The notes: generated from the sequence alone by a model not told the origin. DNA of 64,000 nucleotides from Beta vulgaris subsp. vulgaris (GCF_026745355.1 NW_026611040.1:124001-188000), one strand, 5' to 3'. Positions 1 to 10,899 are shown, counted from the first letter of the stretch. Program-made: numbers and translations.

Positions 1-343
1 TAAATTAAAACCACTAACTTCGTTTGTATATATTTCATTTGATTAGTTTCTTATTTTTCGTTTGTATAATTACATTTACATCATTTTAGATTTTTGTTTT
101 GGTTGCTGTAATAGCCCCATGTTTTTGTTGCTGTAAATGGAAGCTGTTGAACTTTTTTTTTTTCAAAGAAGCCACAATCTGATGCAGTCGTTCTTGAAAA
201 CCACATCAGATTGTTACCATACTGATGTGGTTTTGGACCGCATCAGTTTTTTTGTTAGCAGCTGTGGGTCCATCTGATGCGGACCAAAATCGCATCCGTA
301 AGATTGATATTAACCGTATCAAATGGAGTTTTTTCCACTAATG
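1..343. mobile_element. CACTA (En/Spm-like) element, terminal fragment
   Basis: The stretch is rich in GATGC/GCATC words (near 182, 239, 277, 287 and 295) and holds a perfect 13-bp hairpin (198-210 against 222-234). It closes with a T-run and CCACTAATG at 329-343. The other CACTA elements of this window close the same way (T-run, then CTAGTG), so this looks like a slightly mutated CACTA terminus with its subterminal repeats. The rest would lie left of the window. No target duplication can be tested. Confidence 0.5.
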
Positions 344-608
344 GATATATAGAATTAAAAAGGTACTAAAGTTTAATTTTCAACTTTACCTACTTGAGAA
401 CCAGACCATATTTTATCACTTTACTATTTTATAATGTTGTGTTGAAGGTCGATGAATTATTGTTTCATAATAAAACCAATTCACCATCTTCAGTACTTAA
501 CGTTAACTAAAATGACAAATAGGTAGTCCCTTAGGGGAGCTCAAATTTTATTAAAACATTTACAGATTTTAAAAGCCCTTTGTTAGATGGGGGTGTGGGA
601 CGTCCACA
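344..608. other. Intergenic, nothing recognised
   Basis: AT-rich sequence between the CACTA terminus and the SINE. I see no coding frame or repeat end in it. Confidence 0.6.
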
Positions 609-624
609 AGGAAAAGTAGACAAT

Positions 625-842
625 TTTTATTTTTATTTTTTTTTTGATTAGGAAATTAAGTTAGCCCAAGAGCTAACCCCTACCAGGCTACTAGCCTGTA
701 GGAACTACCAACACATTGGCTAGTAAGGCATGCATAGCATGCTAAGGAAATACCGCAGCATAATGCTGGGAGTAAGGATCGAACCCCTGACCTCAAGGGC
801 CAAGGGGGAGCGCTCTACCCACTTGAGCTAGCTCCTATCCTT
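625..842 (-). mobile_element. tRNA-derived SINE, full length
   Basis: Read on the minus strand, this 218-bp element starts with a tRNA-like head. A box-A-like TAGCTCAAGTGGGTAGAGC lies at 812-830 and a box-B motif GGTTCGATCC at 776-785; these are the internal RNA polymerase III promoter elements. A tRNA-unrelated body follows, then an A-rich tail (T-rich on the plus strand, 625-650). It is flanked by a perfect 16-bp target duplication AGGAAAAGTAGACAAT at 609-624 and 843-858, as expected for LINE-driven retroposition. It is not a functional tRNA gene, since the cloverleaf 3' half is missing. Confidence 0.88.
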
Positions 843-858
843 AGGAAAAGTAGACAAT

Positions 859-996
859 AATGTCATATAAGATAATAGGTCGTACATTTTTTTTTTTTTT
901 TTTTTTTTGAGATTATACCACCAAGCCAATTTCACGTGTTTCGTGATCTCATTCTTCGGCTGTATCACATGACCCATCAATGAAAGTGTAGCTCCT
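859..996. other. 5' flank of the acyltransferase gene
   Basis: Intergenic sequence with a poly-T run at about 889-908. No gene or element end is visible apart from the TATA-like box annotated just downstream. Confidence 0.5.
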
Positions 997-1002
997 TATA
1001 AA
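997..1002 (+). promoter_or_regulatory. TATA-like box of the acyltransferase gene
   Basis: TATAAA lies about 97 bp upstream of the chosen ATG, a normal distance for a plant promoter with a short 5' leader. This is position-based inference; the transcription start is not visible. Confidence 0.35.
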
Positions 1003-1098
1003 CTTTGTGCTACCAGTCCCATGGTTCAGTTCGACAATAGCTCTAATACAACTATCAACAAACCAAAAAGAAAAAATTAAAAGGAGATTCGAGAAATA

Positions 1099-2635
1099 AT
1101 GAGCTTCAGCGTGAAAGAATCCATAATGGTGTGTCCGGCAGTGGAAACTCCAAAACATGCTGTTTGGCTCTCATGCCTAGACTTATTGTTTCCCACGCCT
1201 TATTTACACACCGCTAGTTTCTTCATCTACAGTCCACAAGAGGTGAATAATGCATCAAAAAGTTTTGACACGCAAATTTTGAAGGAGTCTCTAGGTACAG
1301 TTTTAGTGCCATTTTATCCATTAGCGGGGAGATTAAAGAAGAATGAGGAAAATAATCGATTTGAGATCGATTGCAATGCGGCAGGCGTCTCGTTTGAAGA
1401 GGTTGAAACAACGCACGTTCTTGCTGATTTTGGTGACTTTAAGCCCAATACTGAACTTCGCAAGTTGGTCTTACCTGTGTGCGACTACTCGGGTGGTCTC
1501 TCGTTGTTCCCCCTACTAATGTTACGAGTCACCCGGTTCAAGTGTGGGGGTGTTTCAATTGGCTTAGGTACTCATCATTATGTGACTGATGGAATTGGAT
1601 ATGCATACTTCATTAACTCATGGGCAAGACTTGCTAGGGGGTTTGAACTCAATGTTCAACCTTTCCATGCCCGGGCTGTCTACCTAGCTCCGCGTGACCC
1701 ACCTCAGGTTAGCTTCCAGCATTTGGAGTACGAGCCAGCTATACCACCCAAGGGAAATCAATGTAAGTCACGAGCTACATAATTGTGCAGTCCTTTGTAT
1801 ACTTATTACAAATGATTTACATTAGTACCTTGTATTTAGTAGTTAGCACAACAGGGATGCTCACTCCCCCGATCTTTTTTTATCTGAATATACTCTTACT
1901 AATTAGAACTTATATTTGTTGCACTGAACTTATTTTTACGTATTTTCTATTCTCTTCTATGTCATAATAAAATCAGGTGAAATGTCAAGGGAATGCCTCT
2001 TCAAACTTTCTAAAGATCAAGTAGATACCCTAAAAGTAAAAGCAACATTCCCATCCCAAGAAGTAGAAAGCTACAAGCTAAGTACATATGAGATTCTAGC
2101 CGGGCATGTGTGGAGGTGTGCATCCAAAGCACGCGGGTTAATTGACGATCAATGTGTGAAGCTCCATATACCAATTGATGGACGATCAAGATTACGAGAT
2201 CCCACAATACCGCAAGAATACTTTGGTAATGTAGTTTTCTTCACAGCTTGTACTGCAAAAGCAAGTGATATCACTAGCAAGCCACTATGGTATGCTGCGA
2301 ATAAAGTTCACGAGGCGCTACAAAAGGTGGAGAAAACAGAGTACTTAAGATCAGCAATTGATTATCTAGAAATGCAATCTGATATAACCAATCTTGTACG
2401 TGTCGCTTGTGATGAGAACAATCCATACTTGTCAATAAACTCTTGGGGTAGGATTCCCTTTTATGAAGCTGATTTTGGGTGGGGAAAACCCAAGTTTGTA
2501 GGTCATGGCGGTATTAAAGTACAGGGGCAAGCATTCTTCCTTGCAAGCCCAAGCAAGGATGGCAACTTTTCACTATGCATTAATCTTTCTACACTTCACA
2601 TGCCCTTATTTGAAAATTACTTGTATGACATATGA
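1099..2635 (+). CDS. BAHD acyltransferase, hydroxycinnamoyl/benzoyltransferase (HCT/HCBT)-like
   Basis: Two exons (1099-1762 and 1977-2635) are separated by a 214-bp GT-AG intron (1763-1976); the split codon joins in frame to give 440 residues, the usual BAHD length. BAHD enzymes move an acyl group from acyl-CoA to an alcohol or amine in the cytosol. Seen here: YPLAGR at residues 73-78, the catalytic HHxxxD motif (HHYVTD, 159-164) between the two folds, and the structural DFGWG motif at 387-391. From family knowledge, the N-terminus and overall sequence resemble shikimate/quinate hydroxycinnamoyltransferases and Dianthus anthranilate N-hydroxycinnamoyl/benzoyltransferase. The acceptor cannot be told from sequence alone. 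The start is the first ATG of the open frame, and its opening residues fit the family. No frameshift or stop is seen. This is the only host gene in the window that looks intact. A SINE and a CACTA end lie upstream and a Copia element begins 71 bp downstream. Confidence 0.93.
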
Positions 2636-2706
2636 TGTCTTGCCAGCCAGCTATTAAATTTCATTATTTTCTGTAATTTCTATTGAGTGAAGTAATTCAA
2701 AGTTAC
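2636..2706. other. 3' flank of the acyltransferase gene
   Basis: Only 71 bp separate the stop codon from the LTR of the Copia element, so the 3' UTR and poly(A) site of the acyltransferase may lie in or be altered by the LTR. No clear AATAAA is present. Confidence 0.4.
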
Positions 2707-2921
2707 TGTTATAGTTTAATTAAGTGCATAATAATTGGTGGATAGTCTAATATTTCACCTTCTTAGTCTCTTCATGAGTTTAAGTCTTTTGATTTTCTTT
2801 ATAGTTACATGTAATAATGTTGCTATATATACCTTCTCTAAGTTTGAGAAATAAAAGTGAGAAAGTTTTTTCCCTCCACCTTTCCATATAATATGGTACT
2901 GTATTATTTTGTTTCCTAACA
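2707..2921 (+). repeat. Copia-1 5' LTR
   Basis: 215 bp from TGTTATAG to CCTAACA, matching 7918-8133 along its whole length. It contains TATATATA at about 2824 and AATAAA at about 2850, plausible promoter and poly(A) signals. Confidence 0.88.
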
Positions 2922-2925
2922 TTTG

Positions 2926-2938
2926 TGGTATCCGGAGC
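2926..2938 (+). other. Copia-1 primer-binding site
   Basis: TGGTATCCGGAGC lies 4 bp after the LTR. It resembles the initiator-methionine tRNA complement TGGTATCAGAGC used by plant Copia elements, with small changes. Confidence 0.6.
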
Positions 2939-3107
2939 AAAGTATTCCAGGTTACGGTCCAAAAAGGTGAAAAAAAAAGAGGAAGGTAAAGTAAGCGAGA
3001 GAAAAGAAAGGGTGACCACCATCACCTGCAAGAATCGTATAACCTAAAAAAAAATCCCAATTGAACATTAAACATTATAAAAACACAGAAATCACATAGT
3101 GGAGATT

Positions 3108-3923
3108 ATGGCAAGCAATGCCACAAATTCTTCATCTCATCCCTTAATTCCAATCTCTAAGGGGGAAAAGTATCACTTATGGAGTCTTTTTTTTTTTTTT
3201 TTGCTAAGTAAGAGTAAGTAGTATTAATCACAAGAAAATTCAATACACCAACAGCTAACCCCTAGGGAGCAAACTAACTAGGTTGGACTCCTCCACACAA
3301 GGGAAGCTACAAAAGTTTAGCTAACAACTAAACACTATACACTTTGCTCTTTACAGTTTCCCATCATGCTATATCCTTACTGGATATCTTCCTAGGCAAA
3401 ACACTCTTAATTCGCATCACTATACACTCCCTAATAATTCTGTACACCTTCTCTGGTCTCCAGAGTACCATATTCCATTGAGCTTCATTCACTTATGGAG
3501 TCTTAAAATGAAGACAATATTCAAGTCCAAAGAGTCGTGGGATCGGTGGAGACCAGCTATACTAAACCGACTCCGGCACCCGCAGTGCCTGATCAACCGT
3601 TAAGGAAGAATCGCAAGAAAGATGCAAAGGCATTTCTCAGTCGCATTAGATGATGATATTTTTCCCAGAATTTCAGCAGCTTCTACTGTGGATGAAGCTT
3701 GGGAGATACTTAAGCAGGAGTATTTCGGTGATCAGGAGGTTATAAAGGTACGGTTACAAACTCTTCTTCGAAGTTTTTCTGAATTAACTATGGGAGAGAA
3801 AGAATCTGTGCAAACTTGTTTGTCAAGAGTAACTGAAATTGTTAGTCAGATGAAGTCATATGCTGAAAGAATTAGGAATGAGGATGTAGTAAGTAAAATA
3901 TTGAGAAGTTTAAACAAAGATTA
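3108..3923 (+). pseudogene. Copia-1 gag, interrupted
   Basis: The ATG at 3108 opens a typical Copia gag start. The frame is cut after about 25 codons by a truncated LINE (3189-3488) and resumes after its second target duplication. The 3622-3923 part is an open gag core of the UBN2 type (residues such as AWEILKQEY and SFSELTMGEKESV). An in-frame TAG closes it at 3922-3924. Gag would form the virus-like particle; here it is a relic. Confidence 0.8.
3189..3488 (-). mobile_element. 5'-truncated L1 LINE copy
   Basis: On the plus strand it begins with a T-run (the minus-strand poly(A) tail) followed by GCTAAGTAAG. This matches the 3' end of the large LINE at 49840 (T-run then GCTCAGTAAG), and the later sequence stays alignable to about 50090. 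A perfect 16-bp target duplication TCACTTATGGAGTCTT at 3173-3188 and 3489-3504 flanks it. About 300 bp of 3' end remain. Confidence 0.85.
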
Positions 3924-4146
3924 GCATCATGTGTGCCTGAATTATGGAGTCAAAGGACCTTTTTAATTACACAACATTTGATGGGCACTCTGTTGGCTCA
4001 TGAAAGTTGGGTAAAGAAGGGTGATGTTAAAGTTAAAGAGAAGGATTTCCAAGTAAAGGAGTCTTCAAATAAAGAAAAAAAATTGGTGGTCATGGTAGAG
4101 GTAGTTATCGAGGTCGAGGTCGAGGCCATGATAATGGTAGAGGCAG

Positions 4147-4372
<226 letters not shown>

Positions 4373-7300
4373 GGCGATGTGTATCGATCTGATGAGTCAA
4401 GCCAAAATAGAAGTGCAATTCAGTGTCACTTTTGTAAGAAATATGGACATACACAAGGAGGCTCAATGTTGGAGAAAGCAAGGTGGGGAGAAGAGAGTTA
4501 CAAATTTCACACAAAAAGTGGAGGAAGAAAGCAAGTGTTCATTGCATGCACTAGTGCCGCTGATATTACAAATGGTGTATGGTTCACTGATAGTGAATGT
4601 TTGAACGATATGTCTTGTTCAAAGTCTTTGTTTAATTTAGAGATCTTGATGAATCACAAATAAGTGAAGTTCGACTTCATGATGACAAGAAGGTGCAAGT
4701 GATATGAAAAGGTATGATTGCCTTTAAAACTACTCAAGGCCATGTGATGTAAAAATTCTTCATAATGTGCAATATGTGCCAGATTTAGCTCTTAACTTGT
4801 GTTGGACAATTGATGAAGAGTGAATATTCTGTTGTGTTTGAAAATAATTCTCCTGTCATTTGTGACAAGAAAACTAGCAATACAATTACCAATATCAAAG
4901 TACCCATAATAATGTTTTCGCTAGACATTTCAAATGATATGACTAGTGCCTTAGCTGTGCAAAGAGATAGTGGAACTAAATTATGGCACTTGCGTTATCG
5001 GCAGTTTAATGTGAAAAGCTTGGGAGTCTTGAGATGACATGAGATGCTATTTGGGTTGCCTAAAATGGGTGAACATGATTTTGTGAAGGGTGTGCCTATG
5101 GAAAGCAATGTAGGCAACCCTTCCTAGTGGGAAGTCATGGAGGGCTTCTAATTTCATTGATCTAGTTCATACTGATTTGTGCGGTCTAATGAGAACAGAG
5201 TAAATTGGAGGAAGTCGTTATTTTTGTTGTTCACAGATGATTATACTCGCATGAGCTGGGTTTACTTCTTGAAGTGGAAATCTGAAGCCTTTGAGAATTT
5301 CAAGAAATTCAAGGCTTTAGTGGAGAACCAAAGTGACAGGCACATAAAGAGATTATGCACTGATCCTGGAGGTGAATTTTCTTGTGTTAAGTTTACTAAT
5401 TTTTGTGATGAACATGGCATACGAAGGGAACTTATAGCACCATACATACCTCAACAAAATGGCATGGTAGAGCCCAAAAATGAAACCGTTGTGGAGATGG
5501 CTAGAAGCATGCTGAAAGTAAAGAAGTTACTTGATGAGTTTTGGGACAAGCTGTAGCTACTGCTATCTACTTGCTGAACATTTCTCCAACAAGAGTTTTG
5601 ATGAATAGAACACCATTTGAAGCATGACATGGTAAGAAACCGCATGTAAGACACTTGAGAATATTTGGTTGTATAACTCGTGCTTTAGTTCCTTTAAATT
5701 TGCGTCACAAACTTGATAGTAAGTCAGAAAAATATATCTTTGTTGGCTATTGTACTAAGTCTAAAGCATATAAGTTGTATAACCCTGTGGGTAGAAAAGT
5801 TGTTGTACGTACAGATGTCAAGTTTTATAAGGAAGAAAAATGGAGATGGAGCAATGATAGTGGGCCATCAGTGGCAGCAGTTCCAACTTATGTGCAACCA
5901 GATTTAGCACAACCAGAAGCTTTTGAGTCTGAAAGTAGTCACTAATTAATCATCATCAGATTCTATGCCAAGCAGCCCATCTTTCTCAGAGCCTAACAGC
6001 CCATCTTCCTCAGATAGGGACAATTCATGTCATTCAACCTCTTCTCCAGAGTCAACGTCAAGGAAGTTTTGTTCAGTAAGAGAGTTAAATGAGTCTTGTA
6101 CTTTTGCTCTACTTGTAGCACATCCCACTTTTTATGAAGACGCAAAGAAAATCAAGCTTGGCAAGAAGTAATGAATGAGGAAATGTCAGCCATACGCAAG
6201 AATGAAACTTGGGAGTTGGTTGATATGCCAGAGGATAAGAATGTTATTGAGCTAAAGTCGGTGTTCAGATCAAAGTTCAATGTTAGTGGAAGTATTCAAA
6301 AAGCATAAGGCTCGGCTCATAGCTAAAGGATACTCACAGCAGCAAGGCAGTGATTATGAGGAGACTTTCACTCCTGTTGCTCTTTTCGAAACAGTAAGAG
6401 TTTTTATTGCCTTTGCAGCTCAAATGAACTTGCCTTAGAGGTGATCATGCCTTAGAGGTCGAACGAGCCTAAAAAAAATACCCATTGGATGTGTCGGACC
6501 TAGCTGGGCGAAATTCGGGCCAAAATTTTGTGCCCATAGCCTCTATTCGGGTCAAAAGAGCGGGTTTTTCGGGCCACATGCGACCGGGCCAAAAATTAGA
6601 CTAAAAACTCATTTTTAGCTTGCCCAAAGAAAACAAATTATGGCTGGCCAGGCCGGGTCTGACCGCGGGCCAAAAAATTGCTGCCCAAACACGCCCAAAA
6701 TGTCGGGACGGGCCGGGCTTTTTTATCATCTCTAAGTTGCCTTTATATCAATTTGATGTGAAGTCGGCCTTTTTGAACGGTGAACTAAAAGAGGAGGTTT
6801 ATGTTTCATAACCTCAAGGCTTTGTTGTTAGTGACAATGAAAATAAAGTTTACAGGTAGAGGAAGGCACTTTATGGCCTAAAGCAAACCTCACAGCTGGA
6901 ATGGTATAGTAAAATTGATTTTTTCTTTATTGAAAGCAAGTTTACAAAAAGTGATAATGAGCCCACTCTTTCTAAGAAGCACCAAGGAAATGAAGATTTT
7001 CTTTTATTGCGTCTGTATGTGGACGACATGATTCATATGGGTTCTTAATAATCTATTATTGATGACTTTAAGTCAAATATGATGAAGAATTTTGAGATGA
7101 CTGATTTGAGCTTGTTGCGATATTTTTTGGGGCTTGAAGTGAAGCAAGGTGAAGACGGTATTTTTGTTTGACAAGAGAAGTATGCAACGTTAAAGTTGCA
7201 GTAGGATGATGGAACAGAGCTAGTTGATGCAAGGTTATTTAGAAGCATAGTTGGTGTCTGAATTACTTGTCGTTACATTTTATGTAAGTGTGGTGTCTAG

Positions 7301-7899
7301 GTTTTCCATAACCCAACAAGGCAACACCTTGACGCTGCAAAATAATTCTTTACTAAATTGATGGAGTTGTAAACCTTGATATATGGTACAGTAAAGTAGC
7401 AAACTTCAAGTTGGTTGGTTTCACTTATAGTGACAGGTGAGGGTGCTTAGATGATCGTAAGAGTACCTCAAAGTCATGTTTTTAGCTCTGGATCTGGAGC
7501 CGTAACATGGAGTTCAACGAAGCAATAGACAGTGGCATTATCATCAGCAGAAGCAGAGTGTACAACAGCTAGTGTAGAAACTCGACAAGCATTATGGCTA
7601 CAGAAACTTTCGGGTGAGTTAATTATGAGCAAAAGGATGCTATAGAGGTGTATTGTGATAATAGTTCTGCAATTGCTTTGGCCAAAATCCCTACTTTTCA
7701 TGCAAGGAAAAAGCATGTAGATATGAAGCATCATTTCATCCAGAAAATTGTAGCTAATAAGAAAATTATATTGAAGATTTATGGTAGAAATTAGCAAACT
7801 GATGATATCTTCACCAAATCGCTTTCTAGAGTCAAACATCTTTTCTTTAGGATAAAGTTGGGAGCTAGTGACTTTGAATCAAGGCGGGGTATTGAGTGA
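4373..7899 (+). pseudogene. Copia-1 pol (protease, integrase, RT, RNase H), broken
   Basis: A damaged zinc knuckle (CHFCKKYGH then a frameshift before the last Cys) opens the block at about 4420. A degraded protease region follows (about 4580), then the integrase core (5179-5556, with DDYTRMSW and the QQNGM segment). The RT follows from about 6180 and keeps DVKSAFLNG at about 6760, KALYGLKQ at about 6865 and YVDD at 7016-7027. The RNase H part (about 7430-7860) still shows ADIFTK-like spacing. Many stops and frameshifts are present, and a hAT MITE sits between RT blocks. The order IN before RT defines Copia. Confidence 0.85.
6436..6734. mobile_element. hAT-like MITE
   Basis: 299 bp with imperfect terminal inverted repeats (TAGAGGTGATCA left; right end complements to TAGAGATGATAA) and internal GGGCCGGGC/GGCCGGG tracts, typical of plant hAT MITEs. 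It is flanked by an 8-bp target duplication with one mismatch: ACTTGCCT (6428-6435) and AGTTGCCT (6735-6742). Skipping it rejoins two consecutive RT blocks of Copia-1. Confidence 0.82.
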
Positions 7900-7917
7900 A
7901 GGATTTCAAAAAGAGAT

Positions 7918-8133
7918 TGTTGTAGTTTTAATTAAGTGCATAATAATTGGTGGATAGTCTAATGATTCACCTTCTTAGTCTCTTCATGACTTTAAGTCTT
8001 TTGGTTTTCTTTATAGTTACATGTAATGTTGCTATATATACCTTCTGTAAGTTTGAGAAATAAAAGTGTGAGAAAGCCTTTTTCCCTCACCTTTTCCATA
8101 TAATAAAGTAGAGTATTATTTTGTTTCCAAACA
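7918..8133 (+). repeat. Copia-1 3' LTR
   Basis: 216 bp from TGTTGTAG to CCAAACA, the partner of 2707-2921. A weak purine tract AAAAAGAGA lies just before it. The MULE target duplication begins at the very next base, 8134. Confidence 0.88.
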
Positions 8134-8142
8134 AATTTCTTA

Positions 8143-9385
8143 GGGAAATATCCTCAGGTACCCCTAAGGTTTGACGTAATTCCCAAATTACCCCTCACAT
8201 TTGGAGAATTCCTCAGATACCCCTGAGGTTTGTGTTTGGGTCTAAAATACCCTTACTAATGACGGAACCCTAACGCCGTTAACTTTTTTTTTCTCTCTTT
8301 CTTTAGTTTTCACTCCTTCCTCCCACCCTCCTTCATTGATGAACCTCCAAACTTTCTCTCTCCTCCCACCATCTTCCCACCATCCTCCAAATTTTCCAAA
8401 GTTTTCTCAGAATTTTCTCTCTCTCCTCCCACCATTCTACCCATCTATTTTTCGGTACCCAAAACGTACAACCCCATTCACCACCTGACTGCCTCCCCAC
8501 CGGTGAACACCATTCTTATAATTTTTGCATTCTTGTTAAATAGTAGAACAAGAGGAATTTTCCATCTTATAAGCAAACTGGGTCATAAAAATTCTGCTTC
8601 AATTTCAAAATATGAAGTTTTTTTTTTTTAACTGTGTATCAAGAAAAATTCATTCCTTGGGCTCAAACCCAGAACTTTACACAGAAGTGAGAGGCAACAT
8701 GAAATATAGAAAGATCAACATCTAAATATGTTTAAGTTGCGCATCAACAAGCAAATACAAAAGAGAATCAACAAGTAACAAAATTTGAAGCGACATATTT
8801 TTCGTCTTTTCAATTTTCAACTGTAGCACCATTTGAGGTTTCAGCCATTGGTTCTGCTTCTGCATACTCTTCAGCTCCAGATTTGTTCTTGCCTTTCTTC
8901 TTTTTCCGTCTTTTCAATTTCAAAATATGAAGTACTCATAGCATAAATTTAGTATGGTGGGTCAGTTTAATGGAGTAATGGGTTTTTTTGAAGCTCCAAT
9001 GGTGGGTCAATTCTGGCGTGAAATTTTCTGTCAACTGAATATTGGAAACTCTAATATGAAAGTTGTTTGATTTAGTTGTTGTTGGATGATTTTGGATTTT
9101 GAAGCAGTAGATGATTTATTTTGTCTTTGAAGTGCTTAAAAAGCTATAGTTTGATTGCAGTTTGATTGTGAAGAAGATGAGTGGTGAAGAAGAAGATGGG
9201 AGGAGAGATGAAGAGAATGAAGATGGAGAGGAAGAGGGGAGAAAATTACCAGCGTTAACCTACCGTTATTAGTAAGGGTATTTTAGACCCAAACACAAAC
9301 CTCAGGGGTATCTGAGGAATTTCCCAAATGTGAGGGTTAATTTGGGAATTACGTCAAACCTCAGGGGTACCTGAGGAAATTTCCC
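8143..9385. mobile_element. Non-autonomous Mutator-like element (MULE)
   Basis: Long terminal inverted repeats of about 120 bp (8143 to about 8267, and about 9262 to 9385) start with GGGAAAT and are nearly identical by eye. A perfect 9-bp target duplication AATTTCTTA lies at 8134-8142 and 9386-9394, the length diagnostic for Mutator. No transposase frame is present. The interior holds a retrocopied mRNA 3' end (8619-8912). Confidence 0.93.
8619..8912 (-). pseudogene. Processed retrocopy of an mRNA 3' end inside the MULE
   Basis: On the minus strand an open frame (8810-8911) encodes a Lys/Arg-rich then acidic C-terminus, ending KRRKKKKGKNKSG...GATVEN with a TGA stop at 8810-8812. About 180 bp of 3'-UTR-like sequence follow, with an AATGAA signal near 8651 and then an A-run (T-run 8619-8629). 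A 21-bp direct repeat flanks it (8598-8618 and 8913-8933), as in LINE-mediated retroposition. The parent gene is not recognised; the basic tail would suit a nuclear or nucleolar protein, but that is only a guess. Confidence 0.75.
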
Positions 9386-9596
9386 AATTTCTTATATATT
9401 CAAAGATTAATAATAGTCGATCACTAGAATATAGATGTTGTTTGCGCTTTTTGCTGATCATTTTCGTGTTTGTTAAAAAATTTATATGGACGTGGTTAAC
9501 ACTAGCTAGATTAGTGTAGACAGCTAGTACATGTGATTTATAAAAAAAGAGGGTCACCATATTAAAAAAATAGATATAATAGATTGGAAGGGTGAT
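9386..9596. other. Intergenic, nothing recognised
   Basis: AT-rich sequence between the MULE target duplication and the next LTR. No gene or repeat end is seen. Confidence 0.5.
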
Positions 9597-9867
9597 TGTT
9601 GGAAGCGTAATGGGAACTCACTAATACTTAATATAATAAGTATAAGAGAAAATAAATGCACTATAAACTAATTCTTTATTGTTTATTTATGGGTGACTAC
9701 AAATGAGTTACTCATATTTATATTATGCAAAATGCTAAATTATGTAACGTATTCCCTACCTATCGTTCCTAAAGTTTCTCTTATTCTCTGACAAAATAAT
9801 TACGTTATTTTATGCTTATTTACCAACTTACTATTATTAGATTTGTCAAGTTTAATTATTTTCAACA
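9597..9867 (-). repeat. 3' LTR of Copia-2
   Basis: 271 bp; on the minus strand it runs TGTTGAAAAT...GCTTCCAACA, with TG/CA ends and the short inverted TGTTG/CAACA. The purine tract TTTAAGGGGGAG lies directly upstream on the minus strand (9868-9880), so this is the 3' LTR of a minus-strand element. Confidence 0.8.
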
Positions 9868-9880
9868 CTCCCCCTTAAAC

Positions 9881-10265
9881 TTGTTTTTCATACTAGATCA
9901 ATTAGCTTATTCATTCTTTGGAAGTCATCAAATTTTAGAGGCTTCATAAAGATATCATCAAGCTAATCCAGTGACTTTAAGTATTTCAATTTAATATCCT
10001 TTGTTTTTATACACTGTCTCATAAAAGTGGAACCTTGTGTCGATGTGTTTGCTTCGATTATGAAACACGAGATTTTTCGCTAAGGCAATAGCTGATTTAC
10101 ACTCATCATTTGAGTTGGTTCCATTTGCGACAACTGCAATTCTTTTAACAATAATTGGGCTGAGTCATAACCCATAAACATTCATAGCACGTGTTTTGGA
10201 GTTTATGGCTCTCACATAATCAATGACACCACGACAATTATATCAAAGCACACTAAGCATTTACA
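9881..10265 (-). pseudogene. Copia-2 RNase H remnant
   Basis: Minus-strand translation gives the C-terminal RNase H part of Copia pol in broken frames (the segment around 9990-10090 reads like the conserved KHID...HF stretch, and about 9930-9960 like the DIFTKPL region). It is truncated upstream, where an unrelated tandem duplication starts at about 10266. Confidence 0.65.
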
Positions 10266-10899
10266 TAAAAAAAAGTACTTAAATAACCTTACGCGTGAAT
10301 ATGGACACAACCAATTTTTCTTTCTTTCAGAACGATTCTTTATTGGAAATCCAATAATAAATGACCCTTTTATAGAAATCTTGTTTTGCAAAAACTTTGC
10401 TCAATCATTTTTATTATCACAACAATCTTTTAGACACAAAGGAAAAACATGCTAAGCTCTATCGCTTTAAAACAATATCTTGATTGGGATCCAGCAAATC
10501 CAAATAATAAGGCATATATTTCCGATACTAGGGTATTGAGGCTTGAGACCCCTGAAAATGGGGTCGAACATAACGCTGACAATAAAAAAAAGTACTTAAA
10601 TAACCTTACGCGGGAATATGGACACAACCAATTTTTCTTTCTTTCGGAACGATTCATTATTGGAAATCCAATAATAAATGACCCTTTTATAGAAATCTTA
10701 TTTTGCAAAAACTTTGCTCAATCATTTTTATTGTCACAACAATCTTTTAGACACAAAGGAAAAACATGCTAAGCTCTATCGCTTTAAAACAATTTGTTGA
10801 TTGGGATCCAGCAAATCCAAATAATAAGGCATATATTTCCGATACTAGGGTATTGAGGCTTGAGACCCCTGAAAATGGGGTCGAACATAACGCTGACAA
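10266..10899. repeat. 317-bp tandem direct duplication
   Basis: Two head-to-tail copies (10266-10582 and 10583-10899) differ at only a handful of positions, for example ACGCGTGAA against ACGCGGGAA. An open frame (10449-10772) crosses the junction, but it reads copy 1 then copy 2 in different registers and matches no family I know. Recent duplication of unknown sequence. Confidence 0.88.

Noticed and set aside
776..842. tRNA gene on the minus strand
   Set aside because: Box A and box B are present, but the 3' acceptor half is missing and the segment is the head of a SINE with tail and target duplication.
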